A stretch of DNA of 64,000 nt from contig NZ_CP067225.1 in assembly GCF_016617715.1 (NCBI RefSeq), positions 2,170,001 through 2,234,000 on the forward strand, in the 5' to 3' direction. Source of the DNA: Paracoccus sp. MC1862 (GTDB lineage Bacteria; Pseudomonadota; Alphaproteobacteria; Rhodobacterales; Rhodobacteraceae). The notes under the pieces were generated by a model. That model was not told the DNA's origin. It made no database searches and was given only the letters and a program-made list of their open reading frames with translations. Shown here one piece after another: positions 30,643 to 40,730 of this stretch (within the stretch, counting starts at the first letter, position 1; every line of letters starts with the position of its first letter). Position numbers and translations under genes: made by a program.

Positions 30643-33051
30643 TCACGTCCCCCTCGGCTTGGCGCGCACCGTCGGGTCGGCCGTCATGGGGTCCTCGGGC
30701 CAGGGATGGCGCGGATAGCGGCCGCGCATATCCTTGCGGACATCGGCATAGCCCCCAGCCCAGAAGCCCGGCAGGTCGGTCGTCACCGCGATGGGCTTGC
30801 CGCCCGGCGACAGCATCTGGATGCGCAGGGGGCGGCCGCCCGCCATAGGGTGGCGGGTGACTCCAAACAGTTCCTGCAGCCGCGCCTCGATGGTCGGCGT
30901 CTCGGCGTCGTAGTCGATGGGAATGCGGCGGCCCAGCGGCGTGGTAAACGCCGCCGGCGCGGCCTCGTCCAGCCGCCGCTGGCCGCCCCAGCCGATCAGC
31001 GCCTTCAGCGGCTCGGTCAGGTCCAGCGCCCGCAAGTCGGACGCCGTGCGCGCCTTGCCCAGCCACGGCAGCAGCCAGCCGGGGTCGGACAGCAGCGCCG
31101 CGTCGCTGATCTCGGGCATATCCGCCACCAGCGCGATCCGCGCCCGCAGCCGGCGCGCCGAGGGCGTCCAGGGCAGGCCGAGGTCGCGCAGCCCCTCCCA
31201 TGCCGCAAGCGCCACTGCCTCGGGATCGGGGTCATCCAGCGCCCGGTCGGAGAGGACCAGCGCCCCCAGCCGCTCCTGCCGGCGGGCCAGCACCCGGCCC
31301 TCGCGGCGGGACCATTCGACCAGTTCCACCGCCTCGATCCGGTCGCCGTAAAGCGCCCGCAGGTCCGCCTCGTCCAGCGCGGCCGCCATCCGCACTCGCG
31401 CCTCGCGGGCGTCGCCGTTGAGGTCGGTTGCCACGATCAACTGGTTCGCCCCCAGCGGATCGTTCTCGGCCAGCACCGCTCCCTTGCCTCCTGACAGCAC
31501 ATAGCGCTGCGCATCCCCCTTGCGGCGCAAGCCGATCCGATCAGGGTATGCAAGCGCCGCCATCTTGCCGAGGCTCATCACCGGGACCTTGGGCGCAAGG
31601 CGACGCAGGCGGCGGCCTTCCGCGCGGATGCGCTCGACCGCGCCGCGGTCGGCGGGCCAAGGGTGGCGCTCGGCATAGGCGCGGGGATCGCGGATGGCCT
31701 GAAGCCGCAGGGCAAGGTCGGCGGGGGCGCCCCGGACCGGGTCGTGCTCGGCCATCAGCGCGGCAAGCTCCGCCGCCTCGCGCCCGGCCGTCAGCAGCAT
31801 GTGACCCAGCCGGGGATGCAAGGGAAGCGCGGCCAGCGCCCGGCCATGCGGGGTGATGCGGCCCACCCGCAGCGCGCCCAGATCCTTCAGCAGCGCCTGC
31901 GCCTCGGCGAGCGCGGCGGCGGGGGGAGGGGTCAGGAACGCGAGCCCCTCCCCGGACCCCCATGCCGCCAATTCCAAGGCAAGCCCGGCCAGATCGGCGG
32001 TGGCGATCTCGGGCGGGGCGAAGGCGGGCAGCGCGCCCTCCTCGGCCCGCGTCCACATCCGGTAGCAGATGCCCGGCGCCACCCGGCCTGCGCGGCCCCG
32101 GCGCTGCTCAGCCTCGGCGCGGCTCACGCGTTCCGTCACCAGCCGCGTCATACCGGAACCGGGATCGAAGCGCGCCCGCCGCGCGCGCCCCGCATCCACC
32201 ACCACCCGCACCCCCGGAATCGTCAGCGAGGTTTCCGCGATGGAGGTCGCCAGCACGATCCGCCGCCTGTCGCCGGGAGGCGCGAGGGCGGCACGTTGGG
32301 CCGACAACTCCATCGCGCCGAAAAGCGGCACGATCTCGGCAGGGCCGTCCAGCATCGCGGCCACGCGGCGGATCTCGCCCTCGCCGGGCAGGAAGCACAG
32401 GATCGTGCCGCCGCTGTCGCGCGTCTCGGCCTCGGCCTCGGCGATCAGCCGGGCGGCCTCGGGGACCAGCCTGGCGCCCGCAGGCAGCGGCCGGCCGAGC
32501 CAGCGGGTTTCCACCGGAAAGGCCCGGCCCAGTGACCGCACCACAGGTGCTGCGTCCAGCAGCGCCGCGACAGGTTCCGCCTCCAGCGTGGCGGACATGA
32601 CCAGCACGGAAAGATCGGGCCGCAAAGCCGCGCGGCTTTCCCAGACCAGCGCCAACCCGAGGTCGGCGTTCAGGCTGCGCTCGTGGAACTCGTCGAAGAT
32701 CACGCAGCCGATGCCGGGCAGGTCGGGATCGGACTGGATCATGCGGGTCAGGATGCCCTCGGTCACGACCTCGATCCGCGCGCCGGGCACCGACTCTCCC
32801 CGGATGCGGTAGCCGATGGTCGCGCCCACGGCCTCGCCCAAGCTCATGGCCATCCGCTCGGCCGCGGCGCGAGCGGCAAGGCGGCGGGGTTCCAGCATCA
32901 CGATGCGGCCGGGGAACAGATCGAGCAGCGCCAGCGGCACCCGCGTCGTCTTGCCCGCGCCGGGCGGGGCCACCAGCACCGCGCGGCCATGGTCCGCAAG
33001 CGCCTCGCGCAGAGCGGGAATTGCGTCATCAATGGGAAGGGCGTCGGTCAT
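30643..33051 (-). CDS. hrpB: ATP-dependent helicase HrpB
   Basis: An 802-residue DEAH-box RNA helicase-like protein. Motifs in order: Walker A APPGAGKTTRVPLALL near residue 30, DEFHERS (DEAH variant), SATLE, the C-terminal RecA domain with SIAETSLTIPGV and QRRGRAGR, then the HrpB-specific C-terminal region (about 550-800). The start at 33051 fits the usual length (about 800); the much longer open frame upstream is antisense to the mfd-like gene and is rejected. The role of HrpB is poorly known. It is divergent from the mfd-like gene. Confidence 0.93.
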   Translation of the reverse strand: MTDALPIDDAIPALREALADHGRAVLVAPPGAGKTTRVPLALLDLFPGRIVMLEPRRLAARAAAERMAMSLGEAVGATIGYRIRGESVPGARIEVVTEGILTRMIQSDPDLPGIGCVIFDEFHERSLNADLGLALVWESRAALRPDLSVLVMSATLEAEPVAALLDAAPVVRSLGRAFPVETRWLGRPLPAGARLVPEAARLIAEAEAETRDSGGTILCFLPGEGEIRRVAAMLDGPAEIVPLFGAMELSAQRAALAPPGDRRRIVLATSIAETSLTIPGVRVVVDAGRARRARFDPGSGMTRLVTERVSRAEAEQRRGRAGRVAPGICYRMWTRAEEGALPAFAPPEIATADLAGLALELAAWGSGEGLAFLTPPPAAALAEAQALLKDLGALRVGRITPHGRALAALPLHPRLGHMLLTAGREAAELAALMAEHDPVRGAPADLALRLQAIRDPRAYAERHPWPADRGAVERIRAEGRRLRRLAPKVPVMSLGKMAALAYPDRIGLRRKGDAQRYVLSGGKGAVLAENDPLGANQLIVATDLNGDAREARVRMAAALDEADLRALYGDRIEAVELVEWSRREGRVLARRQERLGALVLSDRALDDPDPEAVALAAWEGLRDLGLPWTPSARRLRARIALVADMPEISDAALLSDPGWLLPWLGKARTASDLRALDLTEPLKALIGWGGQRRLDEAAPAAFTTPLGRRIPIDYDAETPTIEARLQELFGVTRHPMAGGRPLRIQMLSPGGKPIAVTTDLPGFWAGGYADVRKDMRGRYPRHPWPEDPMTADPTVRAKPRGT

Positions 33052-33184
33052 GGCGCGTGTGGTGGCGCAAAACGTGCGGCGGTGCAAACCCGCGGGGAAC
33101 CCGGATGCGCGCCGCTGGTTGACGCTGGCGCGGACGGGCCAGGTCCCGGACGCCCGACCTCCGACCCTTCGCCCGAAAGCCATC

Positions 33185-36100
33185 ATGCCCAGATCCCCAA
33201 AGACCGGCCGCGCGGACGGCCGCCTTGGAAACGCCGAATGCGCTGCAGCCCTTGCCGAGCAGCTGCCGCAGGGCGACATCATCTTCGCCGCCGAAACGGA
33301 AACCGATGCCCTCGCCGTCGCCCGCGCGCTGGCCGTCGCCGCGCCTGACGCGCAGGTGATCCTGCTGCCAGAAAGCGACGCGCTGCCGGGGGACAGCTCG
33401 CCCGCCTCGCCCGCCAATATCGGCCTGCGCAACGCGGGGCTGTCGCGGCTGCGCGGCCACGAGGGCGGGCCCGCCGCCCTGATCACGACGGCAGACGCTT
33501 TGGCGCTGTCCTGGCCGGCGCCGTCCGAGGTTCCCGCCGAACTGCTGAGGGTGACGGTGGGCACCGCCATCGACCTGCCTTCCTTGCGCGATTCCATCCT
33601 GGCCTTGGGCTATGCCGAGGACGACCGCGTGGACGAGCCGGGCGAGACTGCCTTGCGCGGTCAGGTGCTGGATGTCTTCCCCGCGCAATCGGAAAATCCG
33701 GTGCGGATCGAGGTCGCCGAGGGCAAGGTCGCCTGGATCAGTCTTTACGATCTCGTCGATCAGAGAACGCTGTCCGAAGTCGACTCCTGCGCCATTGCGC
33801 CCGCGATCGAGCCGCCCCTGGGCGACGCACGCTGCGCCCTGCCCGACCACCTGCCCGGCGCGCGGCTGGTGCTTTCGCCGGCCGCCGACAAGCGCCGCCG
33901 CAACGTGCTGAAGCTGGCCGCCGAGATCGGCGGTGCGGCAGCCCTGCGCCGCGTGCTGCCCGACGACGCCTGGGCCGCTTCCATTGAGGGCGGCGAGACC
34001 TTGGACCTGGACCGCGCGGGCGACCCAGCCCCGCGCTTCGTCGAAAGCCGCGCGCCCGAACGCGCCTTCACCCGCGCCGCCCACGCCGCCTTCGATGCGG
34101 GCGAGCGGCTGGTCCTGTTGGGCAGCGAGCGCGACCTGCGCTTCCTGTCCCGCCGCGCGGCGAGGCTTCTGGAACGCACGATCCGCGCCGCCGATTCGTG
34201 GGAGGAGGTCATACAGGCCGATCCGGGCAGCCTGCTTTCCCTTCCCATGCCCGCAGAGCGCGGCTTCCGGCGTCAGGGCGTACTGGCCGTCGCCGCCGCC
34301 GACCTGCTGGGCAGCCGCGCCCTGCGCGAGGATGCCGTCGCCACGGGCCAGACGCTGCTGGACCAGGTCGGCATCCGCATCGGCGACGTGGTGGTGCATG
34401 AGGACCACGGCATCGGCGTGGTCGCGGGCATCGAGCCCCTGCCCGACCTGGGCGAGGGCGACCCCGGCGAGGCGATCCGCCTGACCTATGCGGCGGACGG
34501 CGTGCGGCTGGTCCCGGTCCTTCAGGCGCACCGCATCTGGCGCTATGGGGCCGAGCCCGAGGCGGTGACGCTCGACCGGCTGGACGGGTCGAGCTGGCGC
34601 AAGCGCAAGGACGAGGTCGAGGCTGCGGTGGCGGAAACCGCGAAAGGACTTGCCGAACTGGCCGAGGCGCGCAAGGGGCAGCAGGCCCCGGTGCTGGAAG
34701 GCGAGCCGGCGGATTACGAACGCTTCGCCGCGGGCTTCGCCTTCACGGAAACGCCCGACCAGGCCCGCGCGATCGACGCGGTGCGCGACGACCTTGCCTC
34801 GGGTAAGCCGATGGACCGGCTGGTGATCGGCGACGTGGGCTATGGCAAGACCGAGGTCGCGCTGCGCGCCGCCGCCGTCGCGGTGCTGGAAGGCCGGCAG
34901 GTGGCCGTCGCCGCCCCGACGACCGTGCTGGCCCGCCAGCATGTCGAGACGTTCGGGCGCCGCTTCGCCCCTTTGGGCAAAAGGGTCGGCGCCCTGCATC
35001 GCCTGTCCACCGCCGCCGAGAAGAAAGCGGTGAAGGAAGGGTTGGCGGACGGCTCCATCGACATCGTGATCGGGACAGGCGCGGTCGCGGGCAAGGGGGT
35101 GGCCTACAAGGACCTCGGCCTCGTCATCATCGACGAGGAGCAGCGCTTCGGCACCGCCGACAAGCAGAAGCTGCGCGACCTGTCCGCAGGCCATGTCCTG
35201 ACCCTGACCGCGACGCCCATCCCGCGCACGCTGCAATCGGCGCTGGTGGGCCTGCAGCAGCTGTCGGTCATCGCCACGCCGCCCGCGCGGCGTCAGCCGA
35301 TCCGCACCTCCGTCGCGCCCTTCGACGCGGCCAGCCTGCGCGCGGCCCTGCTGCGCGAACGCGCCCGGCGCGGGCAAAGCTTCGTCGTCGTCCCCCGGAT
35401 CGAGGACATGGAGCTGATGGCCGCCGAGTTGCGCGAGCTTCTGCCCGGCTTCGAGATCCTGCAGGCCCATGGCAAGCTGCCCGCGGCCGAGATCGACGAG
35501 GCCATGATCCGCTTTTCCCGCGGCGAAGGCGACGTGCTTCTGGCCACCAACATCATCGAGGCGGGGCTGGACGTGCCGCAGGCCAACACCATGGTCGTCT
35601 GCAAGGCCGACCGCTTCGGCCTGTCGCAACTGCACCAGTTGCGCGGCCGTGTAGGGCGCGGCAACCAGCGCGCCCACATGCTGATCTTCACCGAGGCCGG
35701 CAAGACGATCCCGGACCTGAGGCTCAAGCGGCTGCGGACACTGGAAACGCTGAACCGGCTGGGCGCGGGCTTCGAGATCAGCGCCCGCGACCTCGACCTG
35801 CGCGGGGCGGGCGACCTGCTGGGCGAGGAACAGGCGGGCCACATGAAGCTGATCGGGATCGAGCTTTACCAGCAGCTTCTGGCCGACGCCCTGTCGGCGC
35901 GGGGCGGCGCAGACCAGCGATGGATTCCCAACCTGCAACCGGGCCTGCAGGGGCGGCTGCCGGAAAACTGGATCGCCGACCCGGATACGCGGCTGGAAAT
36001 CTATATGCGCCTTGCCCGCATGGATTCCTCGGAAGCCGTGGACCTGCTGGAAGCGGAACTCGAGGACCGCTTCGGCGATATCCCTCCCGAGGCCCGCACC

Positions 36101-36355
36101 CTCCTGCAGATCGTCCGCCTGCGCGAGGCCGCCCATGCGGCAGGCATTGCCCGCGTCGTCGCCGGTCCGGCGGGCATCGTCCTTTACCCGCGCGAAGGAG
36201 TGGCGCCGGACGCGGAAGGCCTTGAGCGCCAGGAGGACTGCCTCGTTCTGCGCGAGGCGATCGAGGACCCGCGCGAAAGGCTCGACCGCACCGCCGAGCT
36301 GCTGGCCGCGATCGTGGAAAGCAGCGAGGATATGGAACCGGCGCAGGCCGCCTGA
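33185..36355 (+). CDS. mfd: Mfd-like transcription-repair coupling factor helicase
   Basis: 1056 residues by this start. The N-terminal UvrB-like region is recognisable (LPESDALPGD). A RID/CarD-like RNA polymerase-binding domain follows (VGIRIGDVVVHEDHGIGVV, near 400), then the translocase motor with GDVGYGKTEVALRAA (Walker A), IIDEEQRFG (DEEQ box), LTATPIPRTL and QLRGRVGRGNQR, and a C-terminal D7-like domain. It is about 100 residues shorter than typical Mfd (~1150), so either the start lies further up (in-frame Met near 33050, overlapping hrpB) or this is a reduced second copy. No strong ribosome site precedes 33185. Confidence 0.82.
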   Translation: MPRSPKTGRADGRLGNAECAAALAEQLPQGDIIFAAETETDALAVARALAVAAPDAQVILLPESDALPGDSSPASPANIGLRNAGLSRLRGHEGGPAALITTADALALSWPAPSEVPAELLRVTVGTAIDLPSLRDSILALGYAEDDRVDEPGETALRGQVLDVFPAQSENPVRIEVAEGKVAWISLYDLVDQRTLSEVDSCAIAPAIEPPLGDARCALPDHLPGARLVLSPAADKRRRNVLKLAAEIGGAAALRRVLPDDAWAASIEGGETLDLDRAGDPAPRFVESRAPERAFTRAAHAAFDAGERLVLLGSERDLRFLSRRAARLLERTIRAADSWEEVIQADPGSLLSLPMPAERGFRRQGVLAVAAADLLGSRALREDAVATGQTLLDQVGIRIGDVVVHEDHGIGVVAGIEPLPDLGEGDPGEAIRLTYAADGVRLVPVLQAHRIWRYGAEPEAVTLDRLDGSSWRKRKDEVEAAVAETAKGLAELAEARKGQQAPVLEGEPADYERFAAGFAFTETPDQARAIDAVRDDLASGKPMDRLVIGDVGYGKTEVALRAAAVAVLEGRQVAVAAPTTVLARQHVETFGRRFAPLGKRVGALHRLSTAAEKKAVKEGLADGSIDIVIGTGAVAGKGVAYKDLGLVIIDEEQRFGTADKQKLRDLSAGHVLTLTATPIPRTLQSALVGLQQLSVIATPPARRQPIRTSVAPFDAASLRAALLRERARRGQSFVVVPRIEDMELMAAELRELLPGFEILQAHGKLPAAEIDEAMIRFSRGEGDVLLATNIIEAGLDVPQANTMVVCKADRFGLSQLHQLRGRVGRGNQRAHMLIFTEAGKTIPDLRLKRLRTLETLNRLGAGFEISARDLDLRGAGDLLGEEQAGHMKLIGIELYQQLLADALSARGGADQRWIPNLQPGLQGRLPENWIADPDTRLEIYMRLARMDSSEAVDLLEAELEDRFGDIPPEARTLLQIVRLREAAHAAGIARVVAGPAGIVLYPREGVAPDAEGLERQEDCLVLREAIEDPRERLDRTAELLAAIVESSEDMEPAQAA

Positions 36356-36454
36356 AGGGGCGCCGCCTTCGCCCCTGCCTGAACCCAACGCCCGCTCTGG
36401 TCGTTGAGACGGCGACTGCCTATCTGACAGGCCGTTGATTCCACGGGGGACCGC

Positions 36455-37834
36455 ATGGCCTTGTCCGACACCACTGGCAGCCTGATGCGCGGGCTGGGGC
36501 TGGCCGATCCGGTCATCCGGTTGGGCGTCACGGGTCTCAGCCGGGCGGGGAAGACCGTTTTCATCACCTCGCTGGTGGCGAACCTGCTGGACCGGGGCCG
36601 GATGCCGGGCCTGCGTGCCGCGGCTGACGGCACCATCCGCGCCGCCTGGCTGCAGCCGCAGCCCGACGACACGGTGCCGCGCTTCGACTACGAACGCCAC
36701 CTTGCGGCGCTGACCGGCCCCGATCCGCATTGGCCCGAGGGCACCCGCGCTGTCAGCCAGTTGCGCCTGTCGCTGCGGGTCCAGCCGCGCGGGCTGCTGT
36801 CGGGCCTTCGGGGGATGCAGAATATCCATCTGGATATCGTGGATTATCCGGGCGAGTGGCTTCTGGACCTGCGCCTGATGGAGCGCAGCTTCGCCCAGTG
36901 GTCGGCCGAAACGCTCGACCGGATGCAGGGCCGTCCCGGCGCCGAGGATTACCGCGCCGAGCTTGCGGGCATCGACGCGCAGGCGCGCTTTGCCGAGCCC
37001 TTGGCCCAGCGGCTGGCTGCCGCCTACACGACCCATCTCGCCGCCGCCCGCGACGCAGGCTTTTCCGACACCACGCCGGGCCGCTTCCTGCTGCCGGGGG
37101 AAATGGAGGGCTCGCCCGCCCTGACCTTCGCCCCCCTGCCCGAGACGCTGGCGTCCTCGCCGCTCTACAAGGAATTCCGCCGCCGCTTCGACGCCTACAA
37201 GTCGCGCGTGGTGAAGCCCTTCTTCCGCGACCATTTTGCCCGCATCGACCGGCAGGTGGTGCTGGTGGATGTGCTCGGCGCGATCCACGCCGGCCCCCGC
37301 GCCGTCGAGGACACCCGCCGCGCCATGGCCGACATCCTCTCGGCCTTCCGCCCCGGTCGCATCGGCTGGCTGTCGCAATTGCTGGGCACGCGTCGGGTCG
37401 AACGCATCCTCTTCGCCGCGACCAAGGCCGACCACCTGCACCATCTGCAGCACGCGCGGCTGTCGAACATCCTGACCGCGATGCTGCGCGAGGCGCGCGA
37501 CCGCGCCGACTTCCAGGGTGCCCGTACCGATTCGCTGGCCATCGCCGCCCTTCGCACCACGACCGAGGAGATCATCCGCCAGGACGGCCAGGACCTGCCC
37601 GCCGTCCGCGGCACCCTGATGGACGGCCGCAAGGCCGCCTTCTACCCCGGTGAGCTGCCCGACAACCCCGCCGATCTCCTTCGCCCTGCCGCCGAGGGGG
37701 CGCATCGCTGGCTTGACGCCGACTATGCCGTGATGAACTTCGCCCCCGCCCCGGACACGCTCCGCCCCGGCGACGGCCCGCCCCATATCCGGCTGGACCG
37801 CGCCGCCGAATTTCTGATCGGAGACCGGCTGTGA
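36455..37834 (+). CDS. ycjX: YcjX-family P-loop protein
   Basis: A 459-residue GTPase-like protein (DUF463). P-loop GLSRAGKTVFITSLVANLL is near residues 27-45, with ERHLAALTG, HLDIVDYPGEWLLDL (DxPG, a switch-II-like motif) and TKADHL (NKxD-like) further on. It is paired with ycjF 48 bp downstream, as in enterobacteria, where the pair belongs to the phage-shock/stress regulon. The biochemical role is unknown. The start has GGGGGA upstream. A possible GC-rich terminator of the preceding gene lies at 36357-36376. Confidence 0.9.
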   Translation: MALSDTTGSLMRGLGLADPVIRLGVTGLSRAGKTVFITSLVANLLDRGRMPGLRAAADGTIRAAWLQPQPDDTVPRFDYERHLAALTGPDPHWPEGTRAVSQLRLSLRVQPRGLLSGLRGMQNIHLDIVDYPGEWLLDLRLMERSFAQWSAETLDRMQGRPGAEDYRAELAGIDAQARFAEPLAQRLAAAYTTHLAAARDAGFSDTTPGRFLLPGEMEGSPALTFAPLPETLASSPLYKEFRRRFDAYKSRVVKPFFRDHFARIDRQVVLVDVLGAIHAGPRAVEDTRRAMADILSAFRPGRIGWLSQLLGTRRVERILFAATKADHLHHLQHARLSNILTAMLREARDRADFQGARTDSLAIAALRTTTEEIIRQDGQDLPAVRGTLMDGRKAAFYPGELPDNPADLLRPAAEGAHRWLDADYAVMNFAPAPDTLRPGDGPPHIRLDRAAEFLIGDRL

Positions 37835-37882
37835 GCTTCTTTCTGGCCCGGATACCCATGCCGACCCTGCGGAGGCAGCACC

Positions 37883-39079
37883 ATGGCTGACGCCCCGCAG
37901 CCCCCGCGCCGTGGCCCGGTTCTGATCGAATACGGTCCCGCGGCATCATCCGCCCCCAACGAACCCGCGCCCCGCCCTGAGCGGACCGAACCGGCCCCGG
38001 ACCCCGGTCCCGCCCTCGCGTCGCCCAGAGAGTCCCCCGCCTCCGCCCGGCGCGAGCCGCCCCGCGATGCCCGTGCCCCTCGCCTCAAGGACGCTCCTCC
38101 CGACCCCTCGCCTGCCGATGCGCCGCCCATCGACGACGGGCTGACCGTTCCCCTGCCCCGCCCGCGCACGATGGAACTGGTGACGCGGATCGTCGGCCGC
38201 CGGCCTTCCCGCGTGACAGGCTTCTTCCTGAACACGCTTGCGGCGCTGCTGACATTCCTTCTGTCCATGGCGGCGCTGGAGTTCTTCGACAACCTGATGG
38301 CCCGCTCGCCGGTGCTGGGCTGGATCGGCGTGGGCCTGTTTGCCGCCTTCACGCTGGCGACGCTGGCCTTGGCAATCCGCGAATACGCCGCCTGGGCGCG
38401 GCTGGGCCGCATCGACGAGATCCACCGCGATTCAGGCCGGGCACTTGCCGCCCGCGACTTGGCAGAGGCGCAGAAGGTGCTGGACAAGCTCGATGCGCTT
38501 TATGCCCGCCGCCCCGAAATGGCGCGGGCGCGGCAGAACGTTACCCGCCGCCGCAACGACAGCTTCGACGCCGAGGTGCTGCTGGCGATGGCCGAAGCCG
38601 AACTGCTGTCCCCTCTCGACCAGCTTGCCCGGCGCGAGATCGAGGCCGCCTCGCGCACTGTCGCCGCCGCGACCGCGCTGATCCCGCTGGCGCTGGCCGA
38701 TGTGCTGACGGCGCTGGCCGCGAACCTGCGGATGATCCGGCGCATGGCCGAGATCTATGGCGGCCGCGCAGGCGCCGTGGGCGGCTGGCGGCTCGCCCGC
38801 ACCGTCGTCACCCACCTGATCGCCACCGGCGCGGTCGCGGCGGGCGACGACCTCATCCACACGGTCGCGGGCGGCGGCATCCTTGCCAAGCTCAGCCGCC
38901 GCTTCGGCGAGGGTGTCGTCAACGGCGCGCTGACTGCCCGCGTCGGCATCGCCGCGATGGAGGTCTGCCGCCCCCTGCCCTTCATCCAGGCGCGCAGGCC
39001 CAAGGTCGGCAACCTCATGGCCCGCGGCCTCAAGGGGCTGTTCGGCGAGGACTCGGCGGACGGGAAAACGAAGAAGTGA
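37883..39079 (+). CDS. ycjF: YcjF-family membrane protein (TIGR01620/DUF697)
   Basis: A 398-residue protein. A long disordered Pro/Ala-rich N-terminus (residues 1-95) is followed by two transmembrane segments around 110-160 and a DUF697-like C-terminal domain (GGRAGAVGGWRLARTVVTHL). GGAGG precedes the start. It is partnered with ycjX and probably forms an inner-membrane complex with it; the function is not established. Confidence 0.88.
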   Translation: MADAPQPPRRGPVLIEYGPAASSAPNEPAPRPERTEPAPDPGPALASPRESPASARREPPRDARAPRLKDAPPDPSPADAPPIDDGLTVPLPRPRTMELVTRIVGRRPSRVTGFFLNTLAALLTFLLSMAALEFFDNLMARSPVLGWIGVGLFAAFTLATLALAIREYAAWARLGRIDEIHRDSGRALAARDLAEAQKVLDKLDALYARRPEMARARQNVTRRRNDSFDAEVLLAMAEAELLSPLDQLARREIEAASRTVAAATALIPLALADVLTALAANLRMIRRMAEIYGGRAGAVGGWRLARTVVTHLIATGAVAAGDDLIHTVAGGGILAKLSRRFGEGVVNGALTARVGIAAMEVCRPLPFIQARRPKVGNLMARGLKGLFGEDSADGKTKK

Positions 39080-39125
39080 CCGCAGGCTCTTCCGCCCGCC
39101 TCGGCAAGCCACTAGCCTGCGCGCC

Positions 39126-39746
39126 ATGAGATGGAACCTGCCCAACCTGCTGACGCTGATGCGGCTGCTCGCGGCTCCGGCCGTGCCGCTGATGTTCCTG
39201 TTCCTCAGCCGGCCCTTCGCCGATTTCGCGGCGCTGGCGCTGTTCGTCCTGGCGGCGCTGACGGACTGGATCGACGGCCATCTCGCCCGAAGCTGGCAGC
39301 AGGAAAGCCGCTTCGGCGCGGCCATGGACCCGATCGCGGACAAGGCCATGGTGGTGATCGCGCTGGTGGTCATCACCGGCTATTCCGGCATGAACCCCTG
39401 GCTGATCCTGCCCGCGACCGTGATCCTCTTCCGCGAGGTCTTCGTCGCCGGCCTGCGCGAGTTCCTGGGGGCGGACGCCGGCCGGCTGAAGGTCACGCCC
39501 CTTGCCAAGTGGAAGACCACAGCCCAGATGATCGCCATTGCCGTCATGTTCCTGGGAACGGGCATCGACTATTATGAAAGAGGCCTGTCCCCACGGGTAG
39601 GCGTAGGGCGGGTCTGGCGCGGCGACTGGTCCGACTTGGCGACGCATCTGGGGCTGGTCCTGATGTGGATCGCCGCGATCCTGACCGCGATCACCGGCTG
39701 GGACTATTTCCAGAAGGCCCGGCCCTGGCTGAGGGATGTGCGATGA
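39126..39746 (+). CDS. pgsA: CDP-diacylglycerol-glycerol-3-phosphate 3-phosphatidyltransferase
   Basis: A 206-residue inner-membrane enzyme making phosphatidylglycerol phosphate. The CDP-alcohol phosphotransferase signature D-x2-DG-x2-AR-x8-G-x3-D-x3-D is complete (DWIDGHLAR, then RFGAAMDPIADK). Four or more hydrophobic segments are present. The N-terminus MRWNLPNLLTLMRLL is typical. Its stop overlaps the moaD start (ATGA), a linkage seen in other Rhodobacterales. Confidence 0.95.
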   Translation: MRWNLPNLLTLMRLLAAPAVPLMFLFLSRPFADFAALALFVLAALTDWIDGHLARSWQQESRFGAAMDPIADKAMVVIALVVITGYSGMNPWLILPATVILFREVFVAGLREFLGADAGRLKVTPLAKWKTTAQMIAIAVMFLGTGIDYYERGLSPRVGVGRVWRGDWSDLATHLGLVLMWIAAILTAITGWDYFQKARPWLRDVR

Positions 39747-39994
39747 CGCTGGATGTCCTTTACTTCGCTTGGCTGCGCGAGCGCATCGGGGCGCCGCGCG
39801 AGCGGGTGGAAACCTCGGCCGCCACCGTGCGCGAGCTGGTGGCGGAACTGATCGCCCGCGGCGACCGCCACGCGGCGGCGCTGTCCGACCTCGGCGCCGT
39901 GCGGGTCGCGGTGGACCAGACGCTGACCAATCTGGACGCGCCCTTGGGCAATGCGCGCGAGGTCGCCTTCTTCCCGCCGATGACGGGCGGCTGA
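39743..39994 (+). CDS. moaD: Molybdopterin synthase small subunit
   Basis: An 83-residue ubiquitin-like sulfur carrier for molybdenum cofactor synthesis. It ends in the essential Gly-Gly (FFPPMTGG), which is thiocarboxylated and inserts into the MoaE active site. The start at 39743 overlaps the pgsA stop and its stop overlaps the moaE start (TGATG). Confidence 0.95.
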   Translation: MTLDVLYFAWLRERIGAPRERVETSAATVRELVAELIARGDRHAAALSDLGAVRVAVDQTLTNLDAPLGNAREVAFFPPMTGG

Positions 39995-40431
39995 TGCGCG
40001 TCCTCCTCCAGGCGGAGCCCTTCGACGCCGCCGCCCTGACGGACGGCTTCGGCGCGGGTGCGGGCGCGGTCGTGACCTTCACCGGCCTCGTGCGCGCCGA
40101 CAACGGATTGACGGCGCTGGAAATCGAGCATTACCCCGGCATGACCGAGCGCGCCCTGTCCGACCACGCGCAGGCGGCCGCAGACCGCTTCGCCCTGACC
40201 GACGTTCTGGTCGTCCACCGCCATGGCCGCATCCACATTGGCGAGCCGATCATGATGGTCGCCACCGCCGCCCCTCACCGGCGCGCGGCCTTCGACGCCG
40301 CCGATTTCCTGATGGACTGGCTGAAATCCCGCGCTCCCTTCTGGAAGCGCGAGATCGGCCCGGACGGCTCACGCGGCTGGGTCGCCGCGAAGGACGAGGA
40401 CGAGGCCGCTCTGGATCGCTGGCAGGTCTAG
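39994..40431 (+). CDS. moaE: Molybdopterin synthase catalytic subunit
   Basis: A 145-residue subunit that adds two sulfurs to precursor Z with MoaD as donor. It shows VVTFTGLVR, EIEHYPGMTE and the catalytic-lysine region KSRAPFWKRE. Convergent with the YCII-type gene; the two stop codons overlap in CTAG (40428-40431). Confidence 0.95.
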   Translation: MRVLLQAEPFDAAALTDGFGAGAGAVVTFTGLVRADNGLTALEIEHYPGMTERALSDHAQAAADRFALTDVLVVHRHGRIHIGEPIMMVATAAPHRRAAFDAADFLMDWLKSRAPFWKREIGPDGSRGWVAAKDEDEAALDRWQV

Positions 40432-40730
40432 ATCCCCGGCAGGATCAGACCGCCCATCTGCATCCCCGCATAGCGGAAGCCCAAACCGGCGGCGATCGCC
40501 GGATCGTCCTCGGCCAGCTTCAGGGCAACCGCCTCGCTTTCGGCCCGGATGATGGCAAGGCCCCAGACGCCGGCCGGGTCCAGCACCGGCCCGACCGCGA
40601 CCGCCTGCCCTGCGTCCGCCCGCTCCTGCCACCAGGCGGCATGGCGCGTCATCGCCTGCTCCTCGGCGGCGGTTGCGGCGTTGGGGAAATCGGGACGGGG
40701 CGGATGCAGGCGCGGAAGGATCGCGGGCAT
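40428..40730 (-). CDS. YCII-like domain protein
   Basis: A 100-residue small soluble protein with the ferredoxin-like YCII pattern: [21 protein letters not shown] near the middle, then [10 protein letters not shown] and a final GGLILPGI. Many relatives are of unknown function; some are dehalogenase-like or ligand-binding. The start at 40730 is the Met before the conserved region; the longer frame runs into the accA leader. Confidence 0.75.
   Translation of the reverse strand: MPAILPRLHPPRPDFPNAATAAEEQAMTRHAAWWQERADAGQAVAVGPVLDPAGVWGLAIIRAESEAVALKLAEDDPAIAAGLGFRYAGMQMGGLILPGI

Noticed and set aside
36357..36376. Terminator after the mfd-like gene
   Set aside because: The GGGGCG/CGCCCC hairpin exists but has no T-tract, so it was mentioned in a neighbouring entry and not called as a feature.
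33029..37786. 1585-residue open frame on the minus strand
   Set aside because: Antisense to the mfd-like and ycjX genes. It is a by-product of G+C-rich codon usage; its sequence has no domain and is compositionally odd.
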